NCBI GenBank assembly: GCA_963942565.1
Contig: OZ012684.1
Span: 66,237,874 to 66,301,873 of the forward strand
Direction of reading: 5' to 3'
From: Maea johnstoni
Lineage: Eukaryota; Annelida; Polychaeta; Spionida; Magelonidae
DNA length: 64,000 nucleotides
This document shows positions 1 to 15,000 of this stretch, one piece after another. The notes under the pieces are model-generated. The model made no database searches, was not told where the DNA came from, and saw only the letters and a program-made list of their open reading frames with translations. Each line of letters begins with the position of its first letter. Position 1 is the stretch's first letter. A program made the translations under genes and the position numbers.

Positions 1-24
1 CTAGAGTTATATTGCAGCTTGCTA

Positions 25-70
25 TGTGTCAATCCTCCTCCAATCCTTTGCCATGAGGAGGATTGGCACA
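25..70. repeat. Inverted repeat (hairpin) near the left edge
   Basis: Positions 25-40 and 55-70 are inverted copies with one mismatch in 16 bases, separated by 14 bases. The arms begin TGTGTCAATCC and end GATTGGCACA. It could be a small foldback or MITE remnant cut by the window edge; nothing else identifies it. Confidence 0.6.
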
Positions 71-2692
71 TGGCAATAAAGTCCCCTCCCTATATAGTAT
101 AAGCCTACCTGGCCTATCCCACATGTCAACATGTGTGATTGCTAAGGGCTGTTCCATTTTAAAAAGTAGTGAGAGGGGGTGGGGGAAGTAATGACAATTC
201 AGTATTCAGTTTTCATCCTGGCTCTGAAAGACTAGCATATCTCTATATCATCATATCTTTGGTCAGGCTTATCAGTTTCCATCCCACACCATGAGGAGAT
301 AGAGGCAGGTCTGATGATAAAAAATCCATTCTAATTTTGCTGTATTGTATCATTGTGTATTATTCTGCAAAATTAAACTGACAGTAAAATGATCTTTTCA
401 ACAGTAATCAGTGTAAAACTACACTGACCAAGGATAGATAACAATGCAATTAGGTAAATTACAAGACTTCTTATGACGTTGAACATTGGTCTCATTAGGC
501 CTAAAAAAAAAGGGTTTGTTTCCAGTAACCCGACCCTAGTCTGATTTTGTTCTTAATTTTTGCCGACCCTTAAGTTTTTTTGACGTTTTCCCCAAAGTTA
601 ATAAATAAAACAGAAAAATATGTGCAAAGAAATACTTTTAGTCTCGAACCACTTATTTTGGCTTCAGATAAGGCTGAGAATGCATCTTAGAGCATCTACA
701 GTCCTCTAGCTTCAGGCCTAGCTTCATTCTACTACAAGCTAACTGATATTTAGCACCAAAATACCACCTAAAGCTCTTCGTGGCAAATAAAAAAATTGCA
801 AAAAAAAAAAGATTTCCTACCTTCCCTACCTAGTTCTTTTAGCATGGTTATCGGAAGCAAACACTTTTTATTTCAGGCCTTATTAACATTTTGAATTGGT
901 CACGGAAGATGCAAAAAAGTTTCAGACACATAATCTTGAAATGTTGTATATAGTTCTTTGATTTTGACTAAAAGAATATGTTTGTATGGTATTATGTAAG
1001 TATTTTATGGTCATCTTCCTTGATGAAGGATTTTCCTCTTCGTACAATCATCTTTTATACAGTGGACAGCATTCAAATTCAATCAATACAAAACAGAACA
1101 ACCACAAGATATATATGTACATAATTTATCTTTATTGATAGAAAACATGGTTTGAGATAAAAACAACAACTTCTAAACAAAGGGGACTATGGTCAGAATA
1201 TGTAAATTGTAGTGTTTCAAATCAGCTTCAAGATTCTAAATAACAATAATATGTGTATGTATTTGTGCAATAGAGATTTATAGATAAGCACTGAACCCCA
1301 TTGCATGCATTTGATGTTGAATATATGGGCTATTTCCATCCTAACTTGTAGCCAACAACTTCCAGCACATATTTTTAATTTTCCTTATAAAAGCAATCGC
1401 AGTGTATACTACATATATGAGAATGACCACTCTGTATAGGATCACAAAGACATGCTGCTGCTATAAAGGAGCAAAGCTATGAAAATAACACTCATTCACA
1501 TTAATCACATGTAGGTTACAAACTGCCTAATGAATAATCATGTTACTCACTTCCTGCATACTAGAAATGGTTTACTTTCGAGACTTGCTTGATCATGTAC
1601 TTGTATTTCTTTTGGATGTAGGATGCACATCCTACATATCTTCTAATATATTAGTTTGATGACCAATGAACAATATAACTCTGTATACTGTGGAGAAGCT
1701 GGTTACTTTATGACTACCATATTCATAACTATGTATGACTTGAAAATTTATTCTCACTTTTTCTCTTCCAAATTTTGTAACTTTCACTTTCAGAGCAAAA
1801 ATAATGCAATATTCTAGTTTTCACAGCCATTTATAAAACTAGGTAATGAATTAAAAAGAATAATAAATATACAATGCACATTCATTAGGCAATAAATTTT
1901 GAAGCAAATTTATTCATTCTTCAAATAAAGTTATTTCTTAAGGATAAGAATTGAGGTTTATGTTGAAGTCGCAAAATACATGTTACCTTCAAGCTTGCTC
2001 TCCATCTATTTTTGTCGTTTTCAGTATGGCCATGCACATTACAATGAATCAAAACCTAAGTACCACTATCAAGAAAGGGTTCTGTAAATATATAGCCTGA
2101 CAACTCGCAATGATCAAATTATTTTAAACTGGTTGAATAATTCAGCATATTTCACAATCACTTTAGAATTTCTGACAATTCAACACAGGAGAGATGATCA
2201 GAAGCTGAATTAGATGTTTTTAACTTGTAAAATTAAACTCCTAATCCATGATACATAGGATTTACAGGATAATGAGTAATCATTTTAAAAGCTGACAAAG
2301 AAGTTTATTGAAGTCTCATCTCACATGAAGCTTCTTATACATATTTTTGAACCTTTGATCATTCAAATCTTTTTGCTTGTGAAAGGTTATAACAGAAATA
2401 TCATACTCTATGAAACATAACCAACTTTTAAACAATGACCAGGTATCTTTCTATTGTGAAACAACTGTGATTAGTGCACTGCCTCCAATACTGTGACATT
2501 TCAGAAATTTCTGTGTATGTTTCTTCATTCATTTACCACTATTACTGTTCTATTTCATAGAAATAATATACATTTAAAATACTTTCCATTGTGATTGGGC
2601 AAGTCCATATACTATCACCATTGGTTTGTGGACTTGGTTTGAAAGGTAGGATACATTTTAAGTCTATGGTAGAAAGGTTATTAGAAAACAGA
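71..2692. other. Gene-free AT-rich DNA beyond the CHMP5 3' end
   Basis: I see no exon, structured RNA or clear transposon here. Several TTTATT words (AATAAA on the minus strand, for example 1131-1136) could be distal poly(A) signals for CHMP5, but none is decisive. Short A tracts near 505 and 790 are the only simple sequence. Confidence 0.5.
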
Positions 2693-2698
2693 TTTATT
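2693..2698 (-). terminator. Candidate CHMP5 poly(A) signal
   Basis: TTTATT on the plus strand reads AATAAA on the minus strand, about 320 bases past the CHMP5 stop at 3017. It is the first canonical hexamer downstream. Use of this site is inferred from position only. The open frame at 2732-2971 would then be 3' UTR, and it resembles no family I know. Confidence 0.35.
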
Positions 2699-3016
2699 CT
2701 TACAGTGCACTCATTTGAATGAAATGATTGCTCAGGACAAGCATATGATAATACATAACAAAGGCCTTAACTCGTCCACCATTAATCCAATAAAAGTAAA
2801 GTAATCAACCATTGGTTGTCCAAAGTTCATCCCAAGAGTTAGTTTTGTAGTTGACTTTTGTGCCAGCCCCATCCTGATCCACTGAAGGACAACATTCTTC
2901 ATTCTTGCACGCCAAGTGTATGTAGTGCCAGAAAACTGACTGACAGTTAGGGAGGGATCTACACCTTTCATTCATAGTTGGCATATATAATTGTTTGTAT
3001 GGGAGTCATTCACTGG

Positions 3017-6000
3017 TTATTGAGCTTGCTGTGGAATCTGCGGCAGGCCAAATTCATCAACAGGGACACCATCCTGAAATACCATAGAAAACAATGATAA
3101 GGGCAAAGATTCTAAAGACAACTTGGAAATTAGCAAGAGAGACAGATAAAGGCTTGTATATTCCAGAAATCCAGTTATCTAAATTATCTTATCTAAGTGT
3201 GATTAGTAACTTTCAATTCAAATTCAATACCACACTTCAGACATCACTAAAATAGAAATATAGGTAGACTTTGTATGTCGCATGGAATGTCAGTTTTCAC
3301 ACTCATTATCTATGCAGAATCAAAGGATATTTCTTAAATAATGCAAAGCTCTATTAGACATACATATCCTACCAAGATTTAGAGCTAAATTTGAAAAAAA
3401 AAACTCATAAAGCACTTGAGATACTGACCTTCTTGTAAATATCATTAAAAGGATATGGAATACATAATTAAATACTAGTATTACTGTTTTAAAAACTCAT
3501 TTCTAGATATAAGGAATACTACTGAACCCTATGCAGGTAATACCTACCTTATTAGTTACGCTTTCCGCTCCAGGTTCGCGTGTAGGTGCGTTGGGTACAG
3601 CAACGTCATCTAAGAAGGAGGAATCTGTATCTAGGGCCATTTCATCTCCCAGGGCATCAAGTTCTGCCTCCAGTTCAGCATCGTCAATCTCTGGCATGCC
3701 ATAGCTTCTTCCCATGATCTCTTGCACCTCGTTGGCCTGTTCAGTCAGGTCCTCAAGCTCGTCTTGCAGATCCTATAAGCAGATAAACACATTAACGTGA
3801 CGAAAAGTCTATTTCTAAAAAGGGGCTATTAACCCATTCACACTTGGAGTTTCCCTTGAAAAGTGCTATTGGTATCTGCATTTTTTGGAAATAGGCTTTG
3901 AAGTACTTTTTACAAAATATTTGAAAAACAGTTGTAAGCAGAGTTCTGACAAAAAATTCTTCATGAAATACTCTATGAATCATTCTTTTGTCAAGGAGAT
4001 ATCACAAAATCAGCCATGTATTTCTTGGGCTCTACAGCTATTAATTGGTTAAACCAGTTCTAGAAATAAAATGGTTAAACAATCTAAAAAGCATTATAAA
4101 TAATACATGCAACAATAAGTTCATGTAGTTCCACAAAGGAAGATAAACAAATCATCAAATTGCTAATAAGTGTTCATACAAGCATGTCCATGGATACCAT
4201 TAATGAGAAACATGCATTTGGTGGATGTTCTCATATCATCAGACATCAGCTCACATGATATGGCATAAAATCTACTCTGACCAACACATCTTACTTTAAA
4301 CTCATATTTTGGTTGAGACACACGATGAGTGCAGTGCACTGATACTTGAGGGGTGATGACTAGGATACCATAAGTTATAATACAGTCCCATTCTTAAATG
4401 ATGATCAGTTGTGAAAATTGACTCCCAACATGAGGTTGAATAATGCATATAGATACTGTAGTAATATATGGCAAAATGGTCTCTTTTTATTTGATATGTG
4501 TATTCTAAACTAAACCAGCTAGCTTACTGTCACCACAATTATATACCATCTAGTTGCACTTTGAGAAAGAGAGATTAATGACAACTGTTTACTAAGTTAT
4601 ATATCTTATAACTACAAATAACACTTACCTCAATTTTATCAATGTCAATATGTTTGTATTCTTTTTTAAATTCTTTCACACCCACTTTCATGGCATCAAC
4701 CTACAAGAATAATTGTCATATAAATAAATAGTTCAAGGGTTAGAGATAAATCATATTTATTGTGGCCTAGAGAAATATACTCTAAAGACCTCAACGATTA
4801 TACAGCCTGATGTCAGTGGTTGATAGAACAATAATGAGTTAACGCAGGCGTCAAAGGCATTTTAATCATATCCAGCAATTTACGAAGTCATCATTTCCAA
4901 CATATAGCAGCAAATACCGTAAGTCTCTTATACAATACATTTTAGAATCAATGAGCAATAACAACGGTTACCTCCAAACAAGCCCTATTATTCTAATCTT
5001 ATGTGTCTGTTTAATGATAGCTTGTCGTCTGCGGTATTGATTTCTAATTTTACTGAGGGAATAACATTCAGTGGGCAAGTTTATAAATAATTAACTTATC
5101 TTAATGTTAGGCAGCTTTTGTTTTTCCATGAACATGTAATGAGATTACTAATACTTCATCAGTATTGTCACAATAGCTTCAAAGCAACAACAGATATATA
5201 CAGGTGAACTGGCTAAATACGGAGGTGTTTTATCCGGATTCACCGTACAGATTTCAAGGGCTCGGTCCCTTCCAATACATTTACATGCAAATTTCAGTGC
5301 TTATTACGGACAATTTAATCCGTACCTCTCTGAATTTTCGAGGCATGCTCTTTACCATTTAAGGTTTAAGAGCATGCTTTTATCCGGATTGCTGATCATA
5401 AATTGAGCGCGCCCTATCACATGATACGAAACGCCCAAGTCATTGCCCCAGCAAGCAGAAATAATCTCCTCTCCCACAAAAAACGAAGAGGACAGACAAT
5501 TAAATAGACAGGGGGGTGTGATGGGAGGGTCAGGGAAAGAGGGGAGATATGAGGGGTTGTAAATATATAGTCGATGGGTCACGATTCCGTCTTGATTTTT
5601 GAAATGTACACGCCTTGCTGTGCGTTCCTGCTAAATTCTTCTATTTTATGCCTTCATGCATAATCCGGATTTTGCCTAAACGGACAGAAATTTAGGGTCC
5701 ACATCCATCCGGATTAAGCCAGTTCACCTGTACATTATCAATCTTGGGAAATAGCCAAATGTATATCACACTTGATTTTTGAAGGTTTTCTTGTATATAC
5801 TCACAGTTGATTTTGTGTCTTTTAAAGATTGTATTGCATAATTTGATTGTTCCATGTTAAATGACTGGTTACCCAGCTGCTCCCTCTGATTTTCATACCT
5901 GAAAATAAAAAGGTACTGTTACGTCATTGCAGGAATATCATCAAACTATATAGTGAATAATAAGGATTAATTTTCATCCTCCCCCTTCCTCCATAATGTA

Positions 6001-9000
6001 CCTTGATAAAATAAAGGCATTAATCATTGAATGGTTAAGGTATTATAAACAGTCACGGACTATCACTTAAATCATAAGCTAAACATTGCTGATAATTCTT
6101 GGAATGAAACATTGTCAATAACAGGTATTAAAAAATATAATATTTAACCATAACAGGCAATTAATAGGTTCATTGATACCTCAATAATTTAAAAAATGGC
6201 AAAATAGAATGAAAAATGTTTTATCTTCCCTCTTAAGTTATGGCATATACTAAGTATTCTATATATTTGTTTAGCTATTATTTACACACATCCAAATAGG
6301 TAGCAGCACATGTTACTACTTGTTACTTCTCCAAAAGCACCCATAGGGGTAAGTCAAGCTAAGACAGCCCAAGTCTACTTTTCCTGTTAGCCTTAAGAAA
6401 TATCCAAAAGACCTGTGCATAGAGAAAGCATATTGGCATTCCAAGCTCTTACTAGCATCGACAGAGACACTTACATTCTTTTCTGTTTAAGTACTCGCAT
6501 TGCCTTCTGTTTCACCATGTTCTGGAAAACAATACAGGAACAAAGAAAACTGTTAGCTCAATAAAGAATCTTTCAATATTTTAAGAAGAGAGGACAATAT
6601 TGTTTTCCCATACTGTATACCGTGTTAATATTGCGGCAGTTTAATTAATTCATAGTTTGCACTCCCCTGGACTCCGCATTTATTAAACTGGGCACAATTA
6701 GCTGGACATCCGTTCCCTATAGAAGTATAGTAAAACACACTGACATGATAGCTTGTCATTCAATGCCTGTACACAAAGATTAAACTGTGCATCAAAGGCA
6801 GCTGCCTGCCGAGCGCATTACTTTATAAGCGCAAAATTAACATGGTATACACATAAGCACATAGGTCTATCATTTAAATCCAGCATACAGAATAAGCGAC
6901 TTGCGTAGAAGCCCCCATGTGGCCAGCCATTATGTAAATCCAGATGTCAAAGGGTGCTATGTTGACCCGGAAGTACTTCCTTTCCATACAAACACATAGG
7001 ATGACCAGTGCAGCTTATGCATGGCTCATCATAAAAGATGTGTTTGCAGTAAAAATACCTGGATTTTGTGAATAAGCAGCAATGTCTACCGAAGTAAGGA
7101 TATTATGAACATATGATGAGAATTTTGCATCCATTCAAAAGCCCTTAAATGAGATATTATCTGTTGAAAAGATCGGCCATAGGAGTTTATCAACCTAAGG
7201 TAGTGTGCAGAGTGATCAGTTAACATATTGAATGCAACACATCCAAGGGTGTATTAAGGAAAATCATTTAATATTGAGCTTATCAAACATCTATTGAATG
7301 TATTTTGCATAAATACTGTAATTTATTTTTCAATATTAGGCATTTAAAGATAGACATACTGATAGGATGTATCTTGGATCAAAATTAAGTGGTTGCTCAT
7401 CTAAGGATGTATGTATATATACCAAAGACTTATACAATTCAAAACCTTCTCAACACTTTTCTTTCCTTTTCCAGGGCTGAATGAAAATATAGATAATTGA
7501 TTCCCATCATAGTTAATACTAATTGTGCTGTTTTTTGGCTGCCATAACAGCAAGCTGAAATTAAGAAAATGGCCAGGGGAATTCTGTAACTTGCGTGGAT
7601 ATGTTCAAGGACTGTGCAGGTGGGAGGAGGAGGGGGTGACAAAAAGAAATGTATTCATAACCCCATACTTAAGATGGATTAACTCTAAAGCCACAGTAAG
7701 AATATAAATTTAATAGGAAATAAGAGGATAATCAGTTTCCTTCATTTTATTGTCCAGAAGACAGTTTAAAGTTAATTGGTAGGTGATTAAGACTTGAGCA
7801 CTGTCAACACTACTACTATGCTTATTCATAAACAGAGTATTGATAGCACCAGGATATTTATTCACCAACGCAGTCAAGTTCTGTCAAAGGGTCCAGTTAG
7901 TTCCCTTTAGGAGAAGGTCCCTTTATGATCTGGCTAATATCCTTTCCCTTTCTTGCTAAGAAATGACAACTGATGCTTTCATTTTAATACAGAGAATGCT
8001 CTAGCAACAAGGTGTTCCTTATTACCACTAACCCTGAAGTCTGTAAGCCAGGAACATTTCACATTTTATTTTAAATTTTTATAACGTCATATCAGTCAAA
8101 GCATTTCTGTGAGACAACCTGACTGTTAAGTTGACTTCTACAGAACTAGCATTGGCCATGTGGGGAAGGAATCTTGCGTATACGGGTGTACAACTATCTG
8201 AAAAGGGGGGTACAATATATTTTGACTGTATTTCATAGACTAAATTACAAAGAACAGGGAGGATAAATGATTTAAAACAAATTTGTAGCAGACATAAGAT
8301 TTCTTCTGGTATAAGCTTTATCCAGTGAGAAGCTGAAGGGAGTCAAATTACACTCATGTAACAACAGGAAATCTGAGTTTAATTACCCAAATAAAGTTTA
8401 CAAGTTTCAACAGAATATTCCCTTGAGTCACATTCATCTTTTCAGGAAAAATGGATGATACTAAGTGACATTTTAAGCACATTATGTGGAACTTCAAGGG
8501 GGCCTGCCCTAGCTTCCCTATGCTATTCTAATGGGCGCAGGCTGTCAGCCAGCTGCATCTGCACCCCTGCTGCACCCCTAGCGCTTATGAGCAAAAGGCT
8601 TATTGTAACTGTAGTTAATCCAATAAGATATTTTAAACAGAAATAAAAAGAAGCGATTGAACTTATTTGTTGTAGTTTTTTCACTTCTTGTGCTATTAAA
8701 TTAGAAATTAAGGAATATCTTTTTACACAAACCTGTTTTATGTTCTAAATGAATCAACGAAGAAAAAAAACATACATGATAAAAGCGGAAAAATATTGGT
8801 GACCAGGGTCTTAGCCTGGATTTAGAAATTGGTTTCCCAAAAGTGCCAATTGTTAAATTTTTCTGGTGTCCTATTATTCAAGGGAGTCCTAAATATACTC
8901 AGATTACGTATTTACTACCATAAACAGGTATTTTCTTATTGAAATAAGGCATAACATCCTTATACAATGTAATGGAAATTATATTCTGGTGAAATGAATT

Positions 9001-12000
9001 CAATTATATGCTTGAAATTGACATTTTAAGAAACCACTCACAACAATATTTAGGTGTCTTGAGGGGTGACTTTTGGGTGTCCAAAATGACACCCAGATGC
9101 CCTACTGGCAATGATCATGTTGATGGCATCATCCTGGCACACACCAGAGGCATATAGACATAAATGTATAGATACCTCTGCACACTAAGGTGTTAAGCCA
9201 AGGTGTAATGATGCAAGAGGTGTTTTACATAAACACTGAGAATGAATTTATAAATATTCTAGTTTATAAACAGCAATATGTAAGTAAATGTGGTTATGTG
9301 GTCAGCAGATTATGGTTTTTTCATATCTTAAATCAAAAGTCCAATAATTCCCCATACCTTTGATGGTCCATCTCTCATTTTCTTCATTTGATCCTTGTAT
9401 TTGTTGAGTTCTACATCTAATTTTCCTATTTTCTTCTCAATGGATTCTCCTCTGCTGTCAATCTGTGAACAAAGGAAAGAGATGAAACAGCACTTAATGT
9501 AAAGGTCATACCAAAGATGAAATTGCAATTAGAGTCAAACCCAGACTACTCCCTCCATTTTTTGTGTGTGGGGGGGGGGGGGGGGGGGGGGGTGGAGGGG
9601 TATAATTTACTCTTTTGAAAAGACAGTTTAGTTGTCTCCATTTAATAACCATCATTATTTTTTGGAATTACCATTCAATGTATGGATTAACTTAGCGCTG
9701 GTGAGCCAGGTGGCAAGTTAAGCTGAGAACCTGCTGCCTGCTGGGTTGGCAGCAGGTCCGAGGCTTAATCTGACACTGGGCTCTACAGCGCTATCTTAAT
9801 CACTATTTTTGCATTTATGAAAAAAAAACTAAAATCTTTTATTCTTTAGTATTTGGTTAAATAATTTTGACATAAATGCTCTCATGAGGTATGGAAAAAA
9901 AGTTTTTTTCAAAATGGTTTCAGCTACCATGGGGTCACTGAGTACAGACAGGAATAAATATCCTGTGTTGAATAGAATTTGTCAGGTGATCTATGTATTT
10001 GGGTATTTTATTGAACTAAATACACTTTTTATTAATCATATCAACCTGATTGCATCACTAGAGTTGCTGTCTGCTTCTTTGAAATGGTTTCTGTGTGTAC
10101 TGGTAAGGTTGTGTGAGCGTTTCGGTGGATACGAGACTATAAACTGAATTACTTTACCTTGAACTAACAGTAATATTTGTATTGTTTCGCAAAACTAACC
10201 TGAAATGAATTTTAGATATTTCGGGATATCTTAAAGAATTAACTTACTTATAGCAGAAATCTGAACATCTAGAATACCCAAATGTTTATGTGTGTGAGCC
10301 CTTTGGTTCAATTATTTGGAGCTTTAATCACAGAGATATTTTAGAGTTTATAATGACTTATAATGATTGAATGAGTATACATTTAACACCTATTTCATAA
10401 AGAAGGTTTTATGTAGCCATTGTAGGCCCAAGTTAACACAGATGAGATAATGATAAAGTTATAAAATATATGCATCCATGTATTAGAAGCAGCTAGATTT
10501 TGAAATATGTGGTCAGTACGAAAAATGAAATCATCTGAAGCTTAGCGCTCGCTTCCTAGCCATGCCAGCATCATAGCAAGCGAAACTCGAAAAGGCCCCA
10601 GTGCTTTCACGATGCTCGCAATCATGCAATAGTGTGAGCATGAGTGGGCCAATTATAATGGGGTTTGGATTGTTAGAACCGCCACAATTCATTCTACTTG
10701 CCTTTTAATTCTGTTTTAAAATGAAGGGTTTAAGTCGTTGAAATTTTTATTCCATCATTTTTCGGTCAATCTATGCTATATTTTGTTCAGAACTAAAATA
10801 AACACAAATGAAATCATCCAAAGCTTCGCTCGCTTTATGGCCATGCCAGCATCATATCATTATCATCGTTATCTGTCACCAGAGCTACCCGCCACTGCCA
10901 CGAACTAGGCTTCAAAATACCACACTCGAGAATCGTCGCTCACCTGTATTCGTTCTACCCGAGAACTATCAGAGAGTGGAATATCTTACCATGGGTAGTT
11001 GTCAGCTCAGTAACACTGGAAGGCTTCAAGTCCCAACTTGAAGGTCACTCCAAAATCTAAGACACACCGAGCTGGTTTTTAACAAAATAACATCACTAAT
11101 TGGCTTTTATCTGTTTCTCCTAAAACTATGTACTAAGAAGCACTCTACCTAGACCCGGTTTGTGTCTCTATCCAGGCCAGCTGTTCTTGATACTGACGTC
11201 TTTATGGCCTTCAGAGACACGGTACCACTGCATTGTAAAAACCTGGCACCCACTACGGTGAATTCACCGTAGTGGATTTCTCGTGTGATAAGGCGAGTGT
11301 CACGGCCAGACTTATACCAATGAATTAAGTACATCTTTGACTAGAGAATTTGCCCTAAGTCGGCAGGTGACAATGGTTGGAATGTTTTATAATCTTAGAC
11401 GGAAGTTCTGAAGCGGCAATTTCCGCCATTTTAAAATTCCGATGTATGCTTAGGCCTGACTAATCGAGCACCTGCCAAGACATTAGGAGCGTCTGTTATA
11501 TGCGAACAGACGCTCCTAATGTCTTGGCAGGTGCTCGATTAGTCAGGCCTAAGCATACATCGGAATTTTTTATAGAGTCACCACAAACACATGTGTGGAT
11601 TTAAAATAAATAATATTTATTAATAATAATTAATGATTTTTACAATATACAAATAGTACACATATATACAGCAATATACATCATCAAGGTAATATTACAT
11701 TACAGATGAATACTGAATGAATAATGATGACAATAAATATATCGATGACCTCAATCATATAATTACCCAACAATACATAGCATATATAATTAATAATATA
11801 CCATATATAAATGCTTAAGGTATTTTTTGTCTTCGTATAACAGTTGATATTTTGATTACATTAAAGATAAATTGATCAAGCCTGTAGTTTTAACAAGCTA
11901 AAAGGACTTATATTTGTGGCATGACCTGAAATAGCGCCCAATGGAGAACAAATTAAAAATTCTAAAGGGAGGGAGGGTAGGGTGTCAATAATTTTTGACC

Positions 12001-15000
12001 ACTTCCGTGTCTGCGGGCGCTGTTGTCAAGGAACAGCGTCCAACAGAACGAACGTGACCAACCTACAATGTGGATAGCTAACAGTAGGTCACGCGACTCA
12101 CTGCTGACGTACCGGAAGTGAGTCGCGTGAACATAGGCATGTGTGCCTCTATAAATTTGATCATTGCACGATCACTGTTTTATAGAGTCACCACAAACAC
12201 ATGTGTGGATTTAAAATAAATAATATTTATTAATAATAATTAATGATTTTTACAATATACAAATAGTACACATATATACAGCAATATACATCATCAAGGT
12301 AATATTACATTACAGATGAATACTGAATGAATAATGATGACAATAAATATATCGATGACCTCAATCATATAATTACCCAACAATACATAGCATATATAAT
12401 TAATAATATACCATATATAAATGCTTAAGGTATTTTATGTCTTCGTATAACAGTTGATATTTTGATTACATTAAAGATAAATTGATCAAGCCTGTAGTTT
12501 TAACAAGCTAAAAGGACTTATATTTGTGGCATGACCTGAAATAGCGCCATAAGGAGTTATGTGCGACATAACGACTGGAATGCCACAAGAAAAGGACGAG
12601 AAAACACACTGACGCACTAATGGGGCAGTGTGACAAATATAGGGCGGATATAATCACGAAAAAACTGCTTTTCCCACCAGCCAGAAATGCAGATAATTTC
12701 TTCAGAAAAAAAAAAAAAATTCTTTCTCAGTTGACTGAGATGATGAAAGATTGAGTATGTAAGGGATGGGAGAAGTTTTGAGATATTGACAACTCAGGCA
12801 GAATGGGATAGCATCTGATGCTTTGAAGTACAAACATGTCAGTAGTTGTAATCAGTCTAGCTGTGTACAAACGATGTAGCAGACATGTGCGAAGTAATAA
12901 ATTGCTGTTTATAACTCCTACTTTCTAAGTATATAGCAAACAATTTAATTGTTTCTGCTTTAATTGTCACACAAAAAAAATATGTCTAAATGACAAGTTA
13001 TAAAATTAATCAAAAGTTCCAGCATCTAAGGTAACTTTTACCTGTGGAAGATGCCAATGAGGCTTATAATATCTCATCTAACCTATGCTGAAGTTTTGCG
13101 GTAGCAACTGTTGCGGGATAATCAATGGATGCCTTGCATATTGAATTTTCCTAATTTAACCGATGATACCTGCTTGGTGATTGGTAGTAACGTGATTGGT
13201 AGTGCCAGCTCTGCACGTATATGACGACAGGAGTTGTTGATTAGAGTAACTAGAAGAATTGCCTATCTGTGTTAGCTGATTGCCAGAGAGGCTAGTGCCA
13301 TCTCTTATGCAACTTTCTGTATTTTTGTTGACGAGGGAGACAAGTGCCAGCCCTTCTATGAACATTATAATCTGCTTGTGCTGTATGAGGGAGGCAAGTG
13401 CCAGCCCTTTGTTGACTGCTCAAGGCACTTTCTTTCAGCGATGATAGAGTAGCAGTAAGTTCAGCATTTCTACTGCTTTCCTAGGGTACTACGTGCGTTG
13501 GCTCAGAGTGTTGTATAATATCATGACAGACAAAGTCACACTGTCCTGTTTGTTACGTTGTGTGGCAAGTGCCATTCACAACATGGAAATTGATGGCAGC
13601 TATCTGATTGGACATTTGAGCATGCTGAGTTGCCATATTTTGAATAATATTGACTAGCAAACGTAGGTCAACATTGTTGAGGATACTTGCTTCAGTTGAT
13701 GATTTGCAGTGTTTGTCACTTGCCTGGTTGTTGACAAACCATGATGGCAATTTGCGTTTTCTTGAAGAAATACGAATCATGGTTAGGACCTGTTAAATGA
13801 TAGTTTAAGAAGCAAAGAGTGTATTAATACAGCAATAATCAATTAAATCACAGCAACAAATAAATGCAGAAGTGTAAAGTACTGACTACGAAATATAAGC
13901 CAACAGCGGTGGCGTTATGGACTAAAGGCAAGCAACCTACAGCGCATATATGTTAATAGTGTAAATGAAGCATTGATTAAAAGAATGCACTTGTAGCATT
14001 GAGAAAATTAGACACCTACAGCAGAGGTGTATAAATAGTGCTTATTGACATTGATTATAATAGTTCACTTATAGTGTAGAAACAAAATAGTGCACCTACA
14101 GCGGAGGAGTATAGATAGTGCCTATATAACATAGAATAGAATAATACACCTACAACGGGTGTACATAATATAAATATAACAAAATAGTGCACCTACAGCG
14201 GAGGTTTGTACTTATTGCAAATGAGGCATTGATTAAAATACACCTACAGCGGAGGTGCAAGTAGAAATGTGACAAATAAATAATATTATATTTAGTGGTA
14301 GAAGTGAAATATAATAATTTAGTATTATATGATGAATACACATTTAGGAAATTATTGTTAATGAATATGTTAAGTAAATTTTATATTATATAACAAAATA
14401 ATGCTCCTACAGCAGAGGTTTGTACTTATTGCAAATGAGGCATTGATTAAAATACACCTACAGCGGAGGTGCAAGTAGAAATGTGCCAAATAAATAATAT
14501 TATATTTAGTGCAAAAAGTGAAATATAATAATTTAGTATTGTATGATGAATACACATTTAAGAAAATAAGAAATTATTGTTATTGAATATGTTAAGCATA
14601 TTTTAGTTAACAATACAAAACAGAGATCTATGCTGAGCCAAATTAAATTTTAACAATGATTTTAAAAGGAAGATGTAACCCATACTAGGACGCACTGACC
14701 AAAGTATAAGTCATGAATGATGTAAATGACTAAATTTACTAAATACAAATTAATTAGTCAATAATTGATGTTAACTTATTATTATTAATTTCCATTTTTA
14801 CCCACTGATTAATGATTAATAATCACATACATTGTACGTATTACAAATATGTCATTGACTGATATAATACACCTACAGTGGGCAGATAAATAGGACAACA
14901 TATCAATGATTTAAAATAATACACCTACAACATATCAATGATTTGAATAACACACCTACAGCGCAGGCATGTGTATAATGAAGGACAGATATAGTATTGA

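Noticed and set aside
5352-5582. 76-codon minus-strand ORF as a gene
   Set aside because: Lies wholly inside a 530-bp MITE and shows no protein motif.
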